Assembly (NCBI GenBank): GCA_030704615.1
Contig: CM060731.1
Location: forward strand, 94,840,756 to 94,904,755
Direction: 5' to 3'
Source of the DNA: Takakia lepidozioides
Taxonomy: Eukaryota; Streptophyta; Takakiopsida; Takakiales; Takakiaceae
Length of the DNA stretch: 64,000 nucleotides
Position 1 is the stretch's first letter. Each line of letters begins with the position of its first letter. Of the stretch, positions 33,669 through 45,620 are shown piece by piece. The notes beneath the pieces were generated by a model, which was not told where the DNA came from, made no database searches, and worked only from the letters and a program-made list of their open reading frames with translations. The position numbers and the translations under genes are program-made.

Positions 33669-34337
33669 TTATCGGATTTCCAACACCACCATGGTATGTA
33701 GGGCCATAAGAGCAATGATACCTGCAACAGCAAATCTCAAACCAGTAGGCCAAGAATGTAAGTAGGAACACTGGCATTGTTGCACTACACGAAGCATACT
33801 GCCTGAAATACATGACCACGTGCAATTGAAAACAAACCTTGTCATTTGCAAGCAACTGTTCATCCGTGGTGCCTGCAAGGCACCTTCCTGTGTCACAGAC
33901 TGCCACCGCTTGATGAACTTACTATGAGCATCTGAGTGCGCCGACTCTCCTGCAATGAAGTCTTCTACCCAGTCCCATGAAACGAAAGCGAGTTCGGCTG
34001 TGGTACAATCAGCCACACCATTGCTCCCTCCACGATAGTACATGGTGTGTGAATACGCCACGGAAGGGGTTTGCACAACGCTTCGCATTTGTGCAACTAA
34101 GCCAGGAACAACAAGGTCTGGGTTGAAGTATGGGTTGCCATGAATGTACTGCACGAATGCAACATGCCAATGCAGATAGAGCAAAACTACATGCTGTTTG
34201 GAAGCGTAATGCAATGCCAAAGAGGTGCACTTCCGCAACCACGAGGGAAGATTCCAATTGAAGACATCAATGCAGACAGAGCGAGGGAACATCTTTTTTC
34301 GCAAGTTTAACTTCAGATTTTTAATGTTGGTAAGCAT
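33669..34337 (-). CDS. Hypothetical ORF upstream of the second MULE fragment
   Basis: An open frame of 222 codons (or 207 from the Met in MFPRSVCIDVFNWN). It has no motif I recognise. It lies just upstream of, and on the same strand as, the MULE fragment, so it could be a second element-encoded protein or part of the gene the element entered. The downstream half overlaps other open frames and is less convincing. Confidence 0.3.
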   Translation of the reverse strand: MLTNIKNLKLNLRKKMFPRSVCIDVFNWNLPSWLRKCTSLALHYASKQHVVLLYLHWHVAFVQYIHGNPYFNPDLVVPGLVAQMRSVVQTPSVAYSHTMYYRGGSNGVADCTTAELAFVSWDWVEDFIAGESAHSDAHSKFIKRWQSVTQEGALQAPRMNSCLQMTRFVFNCTWSCISGSMLRVVQQCQCSYLHSWPTGLRFAVAGIIALMALHTMVVLEIR

Positions 34338-35467
34338 GTATTCGCAGACATGTTATGTATGGCTTTGAGTAGGATTCAGAGGATGCATGGGTATGAGCAT
34401 GCATGGCGGGCCAATTGAGGTTATGAGATAGCCACATCCAAAGTGAAAAAGAGCTTTGAAAGATAGTAACAATCTTACCAGGCCAAACTATCAAAGTAAT
34501 ACTGAAGAAGAAATGTGCAAGGAAAACACTAAGAATGCTGCCTCATTGAGTTAGAGACTCAATCTCAGAGTTCAAGTCATTAGTGACCAACTGTAATGAC
34601 TCCTCAATGACTTCACTCCCAGAATTGTACTGAGTTTAGACAACCAACAAGGGGAGACTCAGCCAAGACAGAGATCTTGCGGTCAAACCATAGACAACTT
34701 CAGACTTCCGCAACGAAGAGAGAAATATCACACAGATTCAAAAGACGCACTGCAATTCACTAGAACTTTAAAATCCTAGAACACTCACAACCTTCAAATT
34801 GAGACTAAAGGCCGCAATCACAACTTCCTACATCCTCAGATTACAATCCGAGGACGTCACTCATTCACCACTGTGCATTTCGTACAAGGGAACAGGATCA
34901 GATAATGTTTACAGAGGTTTCACGTAATTTGAACCTTCATTGATTTCTGTCAGTTAGCAAGTATCACCGTGTGCATTTCTCTTCCCTAACCAGAAAAACC
35001 AATAAACAGGAGCGCACTAACATTCCTATCGATCAAACTCACCGCCGACCAGTAACTCCCGGAGTGGAACGGACAGGACAAGAGTACAACCAGTAACCAT
35101 AACAAGAACAGACTATATCAGTGGCGTACGAAAAGCATCATACAAGGCAGTTGCCTGCTTATAATTTGTGTGAAGGACTTTTCTGCTCCAAAACTGTACC
35201 AAGCAGATATCAATCAAAACTTCTCAAGTCGAAACAGAACAAGAACGAGTAAACAGTGCCGCTTTCCAATGGCTTGCAAAGTCGTCGAGCAGATTTGCCT
35301 GATGAGCACTGCCTGCAGCCTCCAGAAGGGGAGGGGCTATTTCAAGACGACAAAGCCCCATACCAGCGATAGTAGCTCCTTCAGACCTGCCCAAGCAGCA
35401 ACTAGGAGACGGTCCTGATCCAGACAGTGTCATCACAAGAACAGGGCGTATCACATCATGTATTAGC
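34338..35467. other. No gene seen; 3' flank of the RNA-binding protein gene
   Basis: The part nearest 35467 should hold the 3' UTR of the minus-strand gene. Nothing else is recognised. Confidence 0.4.
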
Positions 35468-36238
35468 TCAGTAGTCGCTGCTGCCGCGATCGTTCCTCCA
35501 ATTAGTAGAACGAGACCCGGCGCCACCCCCGCTTCCGCTACCATAACCTCCACCACTTCCACTATAGTTGCCTCCACCACCACCGCGACCACCATAACCA
35601 CCACCGCTTCGGTCACCGCCACCCCCATAACCCCCACCACCTCCGCCATAGCCGCCACCGCGGCCGCCTCCGTACCCACCTCCACCACCATAGCGACCCC
35701 CCCCACCACCATACCCACCACCACCTCCGCTGCGGTATCCACCGCCACCTCCTCCACCGCCACTACCACCCCTTGACTGGGCTTGATTTACGGTAATGTT
35801 TCTTCCATCTAGTTCCTTGCCGTTCATGGACTCAATGGCATCCTTCATGGCCTGCTCATCAGCGAACGTAACGAAGCCAAACCCTCGAGAACGGCTGGTC
35901 TCACGATCAAAGATGACCTGCATCAACCAGACGAAAAAAGCATCAGGCCTACTTCAACCGGGGCATCAAGCAAAATAACCGGTTCAGACAACGAGACCAC
36001 ATAGACACGCAACAGATATCAGTATGCACGGCACCCATGCAAATCACCAGTATCCACCCATGACGGTCTCAAAGAAGGCAAAGAGAAGGGCGCTAAACTA
36101 ACCATAGAAAAACAATGCGGCATTCACCTTAGACTCGACCACCTCCCCAAAAGGTCTGAAGGCATCTTCAAGACGGCTATCATCGGTAGCCCATGCAAGG
36201 CCACCCACGAAGCATCGGTACTCAGCGAGTTCCGACAT
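35468..36238 (-). CDS. Glycine-rich RNA-binding protein (RRM plus Gly-rich tail), two exons
   Basis: Exon 1 is 36128-36238 (start MSELAEYRC) and exon 2 is 35468-35917, joined by an intron with GTGAAT donor and ATGCAG acceptor, phase 0. The 186-residue product has one RRM: RNP2 CFVGGLAW near residue 9 and RNP1 RGFGFVTF near residue 48. From about residue 86 to the end it is a Gly tail with Tyr and Arg ([11 protein letters not shown] repeats). This is the plant GR-RBP class IV layout (GRP7/GRP8-like), which binds RNA in nucleus and cytoplasm and acts in splicing, cold and circadian responses. It is the only clearly intact protein gene in the window. The long intron (210 bp) after RNP2 is the usual place for this family. 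Confidence 0.93.
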
Positions 36239-37838
36239 GATTTAAACACCAGATCCCCGGCGGCGCACAAGAAAGGAAACGCAAAGCAGCACGAAGCAAT
36301 GTGCTGGAGCCCTGCTCTCTTGTAGCCTGGGTCGGCGCAACCTAAAAGCGACTCCCTGTACGTATCTACGCGTTGTAGCCCGTCTTCTTCCTCCTACTAT
36401 ACACCATTTCTATAATCGTCGTATATTTCGGTATTACAGTTCTTACCATTCCGTTTGATATAGTAGGCGCTACATGGTGCAACTGCCTTGGTAGTGACGA
36501 TGAGCAATTGCCAGAGTTGGTAATGCTGATATTTGAGCGAAATGCTTGGTCTAATGGAGGGGTCTGTAAGCCAGGTGATAATTGTCATCAGGTCAATAAA
36601 CCTAAATCTTGCGTGGCCGTGAACAAGAGTCCCCTTATAAGAAAGACTGAAGTTCAATGGACCGATGGAGTGACATCGTTGAGAACAAAACGCCCATGGG
36701 TGGAAGGAGAAAAAGAAAGAGGCCCTGTGGTAAGCAGACGTGGACACACTCTCCACCCTTTCTCCACTATGGTTGAGGGAGAAGCAAATCATCAGAGCCC
36801 ATGGTTGTGACATTCTCCAATTCATGCATATTTCTCACAGACAAGCAAACTCTCAAATTGCTTACCCCAGCAACATCAGTATTTCAGCGATCTACGAAAA
36901 AAACCTTTGAGTAGCTTACCACTAGCCACTAGAGTAATTTCAATTAAACACACTCCACTTAGAAGAAAGGCCTAGAGCACACGGATATGTAGACAGTAGT
37001 TGGAAGTTCATGATGGATCATGAACAGCCACTAATACAGTAATTACTAGGGAAAACACGAAAATGCATATTTGGTCTCAACCGAGCAACTTTTTCAAAGA
37101 AATTGGGAATTTATCCCCCTGTTTGTAGAGCCCCTCCCTGTGTCTCTTTGAGAAGCGGAAGCACCCCCAGTGAACCCTATAAAGCGAAAACCTCACATCG
37201 AGAACAACCAGCAGCCAGTCAATGTTGGCTAACCAGAAAGTGAACCCAACCAAGCTAACTACCTCCCAGGGATTTGAAAGACAAACAGAGATTCAAGGCA
37301 AGCCACACACCCAATCTGATCAGGATGACAGGGGAAAAGGAACAAGCCTGGAACAGGTAACAATACCAATACTAACATACCAGGAACAGGCGAAGGTAAA
37401 CCAAGACAGCCTATAAGGCTAGCTGTAGCCAACTAAGAAAGACAACCTGGATCTGCAAAAATCCAGGACACCAAGCTGCACCTCCTCGACAACCAGTCTT
37501 CAGATCTTTGGGCCAATCAAGGAGGGGAGAGTCGCAGCACCTAAGAGTAAATCATGAAGGAGATTACAAAAGATGTGTGTCCCGACGTCTTCATAAATGA
37601 TTTGGTCAACAATGTTGGCAGGCCTGCCAGGGTTAGCAAAGCCCACCCAGGGGAGAGTGGTTGAGCTGACTAGCTTCAATGAAAATACTCACAGGCAGCT
37701 GATGAACAATCCAGTTACGGAATTTAGTGTCGATTCATGGTCTGGCATTAACATTGTAGTAGAATGCGAAGGACACCAGCAGCTTCTTAGTTGTTAGCTT
37801 ATCATTACCAATAATCTCTTAGGACAACCCATTTATGA
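36239..37838. other. No further gene seen; 5' region of the RNA-binding protein gene
   Basis: The first few hundred bases should be its 5' UTR and promoter; a weak TATA-like GATTATAG lies on the minus strand near 36417. The rest has only short ORFs without motifs. Confidence 0.4.
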
Positions 37839-38116
37839 AGTGATGGAAGCGGTTGGCATCCCGTGCAAAAATTTCTCGCCCGACAATCTTTGAAATGAAC
37901 TTGGTGGCAGTACGACAGTCCCCACATACCCCAAGGTTCTTGAAGATGCGGATGGGTGTACCAGGGGGTCTGCTGATGAGCCCAAACACAATTGCCAGTT
38001 TCTCACTGTGGTGGAAGAGGGACTGTTCCTTCTGCTGCTGATCCACATTGTGCAATGCAAAGTGAGTGTCAGGCACATATCCTGCCTCTTTCATGTCTCT
38101 AACCAGTCGCTTCAAC

Positions 38117-38128
38117 TCTATAGATCTC
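38117..38128 (+). repeat. Target site duplication, left copy
   Basis: TCTATAGATCTC, identical to 38702-38713, flanks the insertion. Confidence 0.85.
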
Positions 38129-38701
38129 AAATTGTCTGATGCAAATGAAGTTAGGCAGAAAACTTCCCTGAACCTGTTTCCAGTCTGTGACATGGGGGAG
38201 GATATCATGGATGACCTCAAGGGTCTACCCACTCTCGGCACCAGACTGAAATTTAAACTCAGGGCAGGAAGCCTACCTTTGAACAGTAAACAGAAGCAGA
38301 GAGGAAAGGGAGAGTGCAATTGCTCGTTGTGTGGGCAACCTGAAGACAATATTCATTTTCTGATTCACTGTCCGGGGTACTCTCGCCAGAGAGAAGCTCT
38401 CCTCCGATCTATCAAGAGAATTGTGCCTGTACCTCTGTTTACCAACTTTGAAAGTCTCGAGGCCGAGCCAAAAGCCCAGGCCCTTCGGAGGCCTAGTTTT
38501 TGGGCAAATCACACACAGCAGATTGATGCTTGTGTGAAGGGATTTCTAGAGGATATCTGGAAAACCTCTATTTATAAAGGTAAGTCTTACTACCAATGTC
38601 AGCCCCTGACAGAGGTAGGTTCTGTCCCTTTGGTTTCCACTCAAACTGGGCGCGGGGTCAATGGCCACAAGGCTACGGCAAACAACATCTTATGAGTACA
38701 T
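38129..38701 (+). mobile_element. LINE-derived 3' ORF fragment inserted in the PPR gene
   Basis: A plus-strand open frame runs to a stop just before the right duplication. It reads RLKFKLRAGSLPLNSKQKQ and CSLCGQPEDNIHFLIHCPGY, the Cys/His motif found after reverse transcriptase in non-LTR elements. The 12-bp direct repeats on both sides mark an insertion. It is 5'-truncated, as is typical, but I see no poly(A) tail at its 3' end, which is odd for a LINE. It splits the PPR gene between the E+ and DYW domains. Confidence 0.7.
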
Positions 38702-38713
38702 TCTATAGATCTC
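38702..38713 (+). repeat. Target site duplication, right copy
   Basis: TCTATAGATCTC, identical to 38117-38128. Confidence 0.85.
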
Positions 38714-41284
38714 CTCAGTTTGTGGGTGTGACCTGTCTTCTGCAAAAAATGTATGTACTCTGTTCTTGACCTTGATCCAGCAGTGACCTGGCTCTTTTTT
38801 CACATTTTTGTCCACCATTAATCTTCTCACCTTTGCTACATCCTCCCACCTGCCAGCCACAGCATAGATGTTTGACAGTAGCACATAAACGCTGGGATCT
38901 TGTGGTTGTAACTTGAGAATACACTCAGCAGAATGCTCTGCTAGCTCCCCACACTGCCATGTAGTCTGCAGGCACCAAGCATGGCTCCCCACACTGATGC
39001 ATCTGGCTCAAATGGCATTTTTCTGAGTGTATTTTCTGCTTTGCCCAAGTGGCCTGCACGACCCAGAAGGTCGACCATGCAGCCATAGTGCCTTCAGTGT
39101 TGGTGCAATACCATGGTCTTCACTTGTGGAATGGAAGTAGTGATGACCTTCGTCCAGTAGGCCAACATGGCTACATGCAGAGAGAACACCGATGGCTTAA
39201 CCCCTTCCTGCTGCATTAGTTCAAATAGATGGAGGGCCTCCCTGCCATGGCCATGCTGAGAATACCCTATAATCATTGCAGTCCATGAGACCACATCTGG
39301 TTTAGGAATTCATCAAACACTTGCCGTGCATCTGCCAAAGTCCCACACTTGGCATACATGTCAACAAGGGCATTCCCCACACAGACATTTGAGTCAAATC
39401 CAGCTTCAACGACACAGGCATGGACCTGCTTGCCCTCTTTCAGCAGCCCTACCGTGGCACATGTATTGACGATGATTGTACAAGTCACTTCATTGGGCTC
39501 CTCACCTTCTCGCTGCATTTGCCAAAAGAGTTTGAGAGCCTCTTGACCGTGTCCTTGCTGGGAATATCCTAAAATCATTGCAGTCCATGACACCACATCT
39601 TTTCTTAGCATTTTGTCGAAGACTTCCTGTGCATACACCATACTCCTGCATTTGGAATACATATCGTTGAGGGCATTTCCCAATCAGACATCCAGACCAA
39701 ATTGACCTTTGATGATGTGGGCATGGAGCTCTTTGCCCTCTTCCAGTGCTGCTAGGCTGGCACATGCATTCAGGATGGTAGTGAAAGTGACCCTGTCTGG
39801 CTTCACGCCTTCTTGTTGCATTTGCCAAAAGAGTTCTAAAGCCTTGTCACTATGCATATTCTGAGCTAGTCCTGCAAAGATCGCATTCCATGAAACCACA
39901 TCTCGTTTGGGCATTGTGTTGAACACATGGCATGCACCCACTACACTTCCACACCTAGCATACATGCTTACAAGGGCATTGCCCACACGGACATCTGGTT
40001 CAACTCCAGCTTCACAAATGAGGTTGTGGATCCAATTGCCCTGTTCTAAATCTGCTGGGCTGGCACATGCATTGAGGATGCTGGTGAAGGTGATGCTATC
40101 AGGCTTCACACCTTCAAGTTGCATTTGTCGAAGAAGTTCAAAAGCCTCTGCAGTAAATCCATGCTGAGGACATCCAGCAATCATCGAAGTCCATGAGACC
40201 ACATCTTTTCAAGCATCTTGTCAAACACTTTGTGTGCACCCACCACACTCCCACAGCTGGCATACATATTGACAAGAGCATTCGCAACTGCAATGTCTGA
40301 CTCAACCCCAGCTTTGATAATGTACAAATGCACCTGCTTGCCCTGTTCAAAAAGCTGCCAGACTGGCACATACTTTCAGAACACTGATGTAAGTCACTGC
40401 ATCAGGCTTCATGCCTTCTTGTTGCATTTGTTGATAGAGTTCAAATACCCTTCTAGCATACCCTTGGTTAGTATAGCCTGCGATTGCAGCGTTCCATGAG
40501 ACCAAATCTCGCTTGGGCATTTTGTAAAATACTTGGAGCCCATCCACCACACTTCTGCACTTGAAATACATGCTGATGAGGGCATTGCCCACACGGACAT
40601 CTGACTCCAGTCCAGCTTGGATGATGTGGGCATGGACTTGCTTCCCCTGTTCGAGAGCTGTTGGGTTTGCACATGCATTGAGGATGCTGATGAAAGTGAC
40701 CTTGTCAGGTCTCACGCCTTCATGTTGCATTTCCTGAAAGAACTTGAATGCCTCCTCATGATGACCATGTTGAGCATGTCCAACAATCATCGTAGTCCAT
40801 GATACCATATCTCGTTTATACATTTTTTCAAATACTTGGCATGCATCCAGCATACTCCCACATTTGCTATACATGCTAACAAGGGCATTCCCTACACGGA
40901 GATCTGACTCTATTCCAGATTTAATCACACGTGCATGGATCACTTTGCCATGCGCTAGGTTTGCTGGGCTAGAGCATGCATTGAGAAGGTGACCCTGTCT
41001 CATTCCCCTTTTCTTCATGCATTTGCACAAAATATCTCAAATGCAATTTCACTATGACCATACAGGGCGTATGCTGCAATCGTCGTATTCCATGCGACCA
41101 CATCCCGTTAAAGACATAAACAGCCCATGACAGGGCACCATCTAACATTTCCACTCTTGTCATAGCACACCAAGTGACGCCACCCATTCAGTCATGATAA
41201 AACAGGATGGGAGGGCGGGGTATGTTTATAATCAGATTCCTGTCATGTACCCAAGTGACCCTCTTGCACAATATAAGTCAGATT

Positions 41285-41880
41285 GCAGCCTCAGATTACA
41301 TCATCCATAGTTATCCATAAGATATGCACCATGCAAGATATCATGGGCATATAAGAACTTCTTGCCACATTACAGATCCAAGATATGTATATACAAGTAC
41401 CTTGAGGTGATCCAAGACAAGCATTATGCAAGGAAGGTAAGAACAGCTTGCCCCACCACACATTCAGGGAATGTTCACACAAGCAACTGGAAGGACCAGC
41501 CTGCAATTAATTACACTTCGGGCATGCCACCAAATAAACTTCTTGGGCATGGCAAGCCATATTGCAGCTTCACATTTGGCCAAATGTAAGCACCCCAAAG
41601 CGTGCATCGTGCAAGGCCTTCTGGGTAGGTAAGAACAGCCTGTCATTGTACATATTCAAGACCTGTGTACATAAGACACTTGCTGGCCCAGCCTGCAGTA
41701 AATCAGACTCCAAACATGCAACCAACTAATCACTTTGGGCATGACAAGACTGACTGCGACTTCATTCTACATCATGTACAGTTGCCCCAAGATTTGCATC
41801 ATGTAAGACATTTTGGCATGGAACAAAGGCCTGCCCTGTCACAGCGTCCACATATGGACACACATACAATTTGAGTGCCC
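41285..41880. repeat. Degenerate tandem repeats upstream of the PPR pseudogene
   Basis: Recurrent phrases (TTGGGCATGGCAAG / TTTGGGCATGACAAG, CATCATGTAAGACAT / CATCGTGCAAGGCC, AAGAACAGCCTG) occur in the same order about every 150-180 bp. An old, diverged array. No gene. Confidence 0.5.
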
Positions 41881-42959
41881 AAGACCAAGCCCACTTGGCC
41901 AAGATAAATCATACAATGTAGGTGGCTGTTCATATGGCAAAATAAAGTAACTAATCACTGGCCAGAGTCCTTTAGAGCTTACCATCAGTGTTTCACAGGA
42001 GGCTAATGTCATGTTTTGCAAATAGAACCTCACTAAGCTCCATTCCACAACAAATCCAGGTCTGAAAACGGCCTGTCATTGCCTTACCAGGCTGTCTTCT
42101 TTTACAGAAAACCAAACCTCTTCATCCTTAGAGCCTAACAGCCATTGATGCCTTTACCCTTACACCATCAATCCTCTTTTAAGGCAAAAAAAAGTACTTA
42201 GTCTAAAAATCCACAGGCAAAGCTGTCAAAGATTCAAGACAGGGTAGGATTCACATGCTGTGCTGCATGAGACAAGGCTGCCAGGCCGAAATGCTCTATC
42301 AGCAGCAACAAAAGCAAGCATCATCATGTCAAACCAGGAGCAAGCGGGCCGAAATCGGGGCTGCAGGCAGCAGCAGTATGTTCCTTTTGCACACATCCTT
42401 ATCTGCAAGTTCAAGAGAATTCAAAGCAGGTAGGGATCCTCACCTGGTCCCATCACAAGCCCCCACAAAAACCAATGGGTTAGTGATTGTGGAACCCCAG
42501 GTGAATCACAGACCCCTACACTTGTTATCGATGTCAACTAAAAACCCCAAAAAACAAGAGAGAAAGATATGAAGTAAAAGGAACCCTAATTGCCAAAAAC
42601 ACCTTGAGCGATTGGGGAAGGTAACACTGCGCCATCACCACCAACACGCCACCTCTAGCACAGCTAAGGAGAAGCGAAGCATACAAATGCTAGGTCTAAG
42701 AAGGGAGAGGGAGCGATATACTTCCCCACCAAAGCGCCGCTGCGAAACATAAAAGCTAGAGGAGGGAAAGGGACGATGTCATCACAACGGGTTCTCCCGC
42801 CTGTGAGAAGAGACAAGACGCCGCCATTGCGCATCCCCAGGAGCTCGTCCGACATGAAGCAACAGACAGGGTAGCAGCAAAGCTCAGACGCCATAACTCG
42901 CGAGCTCAGCAACACGAGGAATGCAGCTGACAGCGGGAAAGACACCCTAGGGCAGAGCC
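41881..42959. other. No gene recognised
   Basis: Short ORFs only. The minus frame 42664-42945 starts with a hydrophobic stretch (FPLSAAFLVLLSS) but has no other support. Confidence 0.35.
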
Positions 42960-43400
42960 CGATTTTTCATCCGGAGGATGAATAATCAATACCCTTTCTC
43001 TTAAAAACCCGACGGATGTCATCCGTTAGCTAGGTTTAAACAGTAGATTATAGGATAGGAGCTAGGGTTTCACTCCTTAATTAGCAATAATTAAGGGTAA
43101 TTAAAAAAATCTCCATGGCCATCATAAGCTGTTTTTTTCATCCGATCCAGATGAAAAAATAAATAGGTTCATTTATTTGGATGAGGTCCATCAGCAGGAT
43201 GAAAAAACAGTATACATCATCCAGGACAACGGTTTTTCATCCTAAAAGGTAATTCGTCATCCCTTAAGAGAAAGCCTCATCCAGTACGGAAAAAAAAACA
43301 TAAAGGGGGGAATAAAACGAATTCAAATCCTGGTATTTTTCATCCGGCATGGATGGAAAAATTATAGATAGGATGCCAGTGTCATAACCCTTATGGAGGT
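42960..43400. repeat. CATCC/GGATG hairpin repeats, block 1
   Basis: Several inverted pairs of the form TTTTTCATCC ... GGATGAAAAA with short loops, together with GACGGATGTCATCCGTT. Related to 45290-45620. No coding sense. Confidence 0.65.
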
Positions 43401-43435
43401 AATTCCTCATTCTCTGGTGACTCATCTGATAAAAA

Positions 43436-43540
43436 GAGAGAGGGAAGATACTTTTGTCATGTCAAGACAAGGACAAGATCCCTAGGGCCGTTGTCAGGAA
43501 GAATAAGAATAATGAGACATATCAGCCACTTTTCAGTGGC
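43436..43540 (+). repeat. Dispersed 100-bp repeat, copy 1
   Basis: AGGGAAGATACTTTTGTCA... aligns with 47368-47465 over about 100 bp in the same orientation. In the second copy it is part of an 85-codon open frame. Confidence 0.8.
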
Positions 43541-45289
43541 ATCATCCATCAATCACCAAGCTGGAAAATCCAGAATTACCTCCATGCACAATAATGTGTT
43601 CATGTCAGTAATCTTCAGAGTAAGTAAAAATACTGATTGACCACCAGTCATAATCAGGATATACATTCAGAGGTTTGGGTGGGATGGTGGGCACTTTGCC
43701 ACACTTTGCCCTTAATGTGTTGCACGTCTTGATTTATCTTTGAAGAACAGTATGGTGCTATTTATGGTGGGCAATCTCTTCCAAGCAAATGGAAGGCCCC
43801 TGTTTTGCTGCAACAGCCGAGCCTATGGTGGTTTGTGTAGGACATACATCTGATTTTTGGGCCTTAGTTTACTTTGCCTACCCTCTGCTAAGTTAAACAT
43901 TATACATGGGGGCTGCAATGTACGATTTACTGCAGCCACGTGGGCAGGTCCGTGATGGTAAAAAGCCCCCGTTGTGTTTAAATCTAGCTGGTCTTTCATA
44001 AGCTGCATGCTTAGGCCATGATAGGGTGGAGGTTATGCTTTGGGCCACTCGGTTGACAATGAAAAATGACAGCAATACCTTTGCCAGGGAGTTTAAATGC
44101 AACTACTCCTAGGCATGGTGTATTGACATGTGCGGATGTGATGTGGTGTAAATGTGATATGTAGGCAGTGTCATGTGTCATTTTTGCAAATCATATGCTT
44201 GCTTTGTTGTGTCATAAACCTTGATTTTCAGCTGAGGCAATGAGTAATGGCATAGGGGTGACCTGGAAATAAGTAACCGTGGATCGTTCCCTCCCCTTGT
44301 ATGGGCAGTTAGCATAGTGATTCGTCATACCATGGCCCTGGGATGCAGCATATGGTGTGTAGTTGATGTGGAATGATAAGGCACCGATACCTGGTTTTTT
44401 TTTTTCAAGCTGTACTGCAGACGAGTTTAAATACATACTGGCAGGCATGATTAGAGGTAGGATAAAGAAAAACCATAGAGTAGTTTAGTTTTTCCACATT
44501 TTAAGATGAATCCATGGCCAACAACCACCTCCACAACTCTGCAACCCACTTGGCATCCTGCAACACCTAGAATTCAGCATATTAAGTGGAAGCCCTTACA
44601 TGTGCCCGTCCCAAAAACAATCACAAAGCATTGTGAGTTAGTGAGGATGCACGAGGTGAATGACAGGCTTCCACATTTGCTATCGAGGTCAAATACACTT
44701 GAATCTAAGTACAGAGAATGCCAAAGAAAGCAGGGAAGCAAGACAAACAGAAAAGAAGAAGATTTTTTACTGTTTGGGGGATGGTCGCCATCTCTCCACA
44801 AACCCAACTGTGTAGGGAGGTCTCCGCCAACACCACAACACTGCTACCTTAACCAAAGCAAAGTCTTGCCAAGCACAAGAGCAAAAAAGAGCTTTGTCTC
44901 ATAAGGTAGGGTTTATAAAGGGGGGAGAGAGACTTCCTTGTTCTACCAAGATGCCGCCATTCATCAAAGATCCAGAGGAGGGCTTCTAGGGAAACTCCAC
45001 AGACAGACAGGCGGTACCTCCGCCATCACTGCCTATGTTCCCTTGTGCAACAAAAAAACAGACAGACGAGACAGTGAATCTTCCCTCATCTCTAAGCCAC
45101 CGCCATCGCCTTTAAGAGCCCGTAGAGGCGGCGATCACAAGAGCCTTAAACACTCCAGGGATTGGCAGCTCACGGTATCTGCAGCACGAGCACCATCGCC
45201 ACCTCCAAGCCGCCATCGCGCGCACTCTCGCAGCGCAAAAAGAAAGACACTAGGGTTGCGCAGGGCTTTACCCTGTCCAGCTCGTCATT
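43541..45289. other. No gene recognised
   Basis: No recognised protein, RNA gene or repeat. The plus frame 44506-44904 is open but has no motif. Confidence 0.4.
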
Positions 45290-45620
45290 CATCTCTTTCT
45301 AGGATGAAAAACATCCACCAGACTATATACCCAACGGACGTTGTCCGTTTCTCATTAAGGGAAGATGAAAAACATCGGGTGTTCATCCTCTGCCTTGAAC
45401 CCGACGGATGTGGTCCGTTTTTCATCTAGGTTAGATGAAAAAAATCAAGGCTTTTTAATTCATTTATACCTGTCTTGATCCCGACGGATGTACACTGTTT
45501 CTCATCCAGTGTGGATGAAAAAATAGGTACTTCATAATCATCCATAGGTATTTAGGTCTCGTCAGATAAAGTTATTTTTCATCCGGGTTGGATGAAAACT
45601 GACGAGAGTTTTACAATCAG
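45290..45620. repeat. CATCC/GGATG hairpin array, block 2
   Basis: Four units of about 75-80 bp, each with CCCGACGGATGT, a spacer, then TTTTTCATCC and GGATGAAAAA separated by a few bases. Each can form a hairpin. Unrelated in sequence to the GGCGCC palindromes. Confidence 0.75.

Larger units (their letters stand above)
37839..41190 (-). pseudogene. PPR protein with E/E+ and DYW domains, disrupted
   Basis: The frame jumps through 41187-40969, 41030-40347, 40369-40181, 40202-39684, 39683-39273, 39294-39094, 38992-38690 and 38349-37819. About ten PLS-type PPR repeats are visible, each with the DVVSW and VRVGNALVSMY wording. The E/E+ part reads VYVLLSNIYAVAGRWEDVAK. The DYW domain keeps HSEKLAIVFGLI and CGDCRTATKFISKIVGR, the zinc-deaminase core, but ends at RFHHFINGLS without the CSCGDYW tail. 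Such proteins edit C to U in organelle RNAs. Breaks include an extra T near 40345 and lost bases near 40205 and 39295. A LINE-derived piece interrupts it at 38129-38701. No targeting peptide or clear start is seen. Confidence 0.88.

Noticed and set aside
35224-35769. 181-codon Val/Ala-rich ORF
   Set aside because: Frame shadow of the glycine-rich tail of the RNA-binding protein.
41362-41589. Short ORFs upstream of the PPR gene as its N-terminus
   Set aside because: They are on the opposite strand or lack PPR wording, and lie in degenerate tandem repeats.
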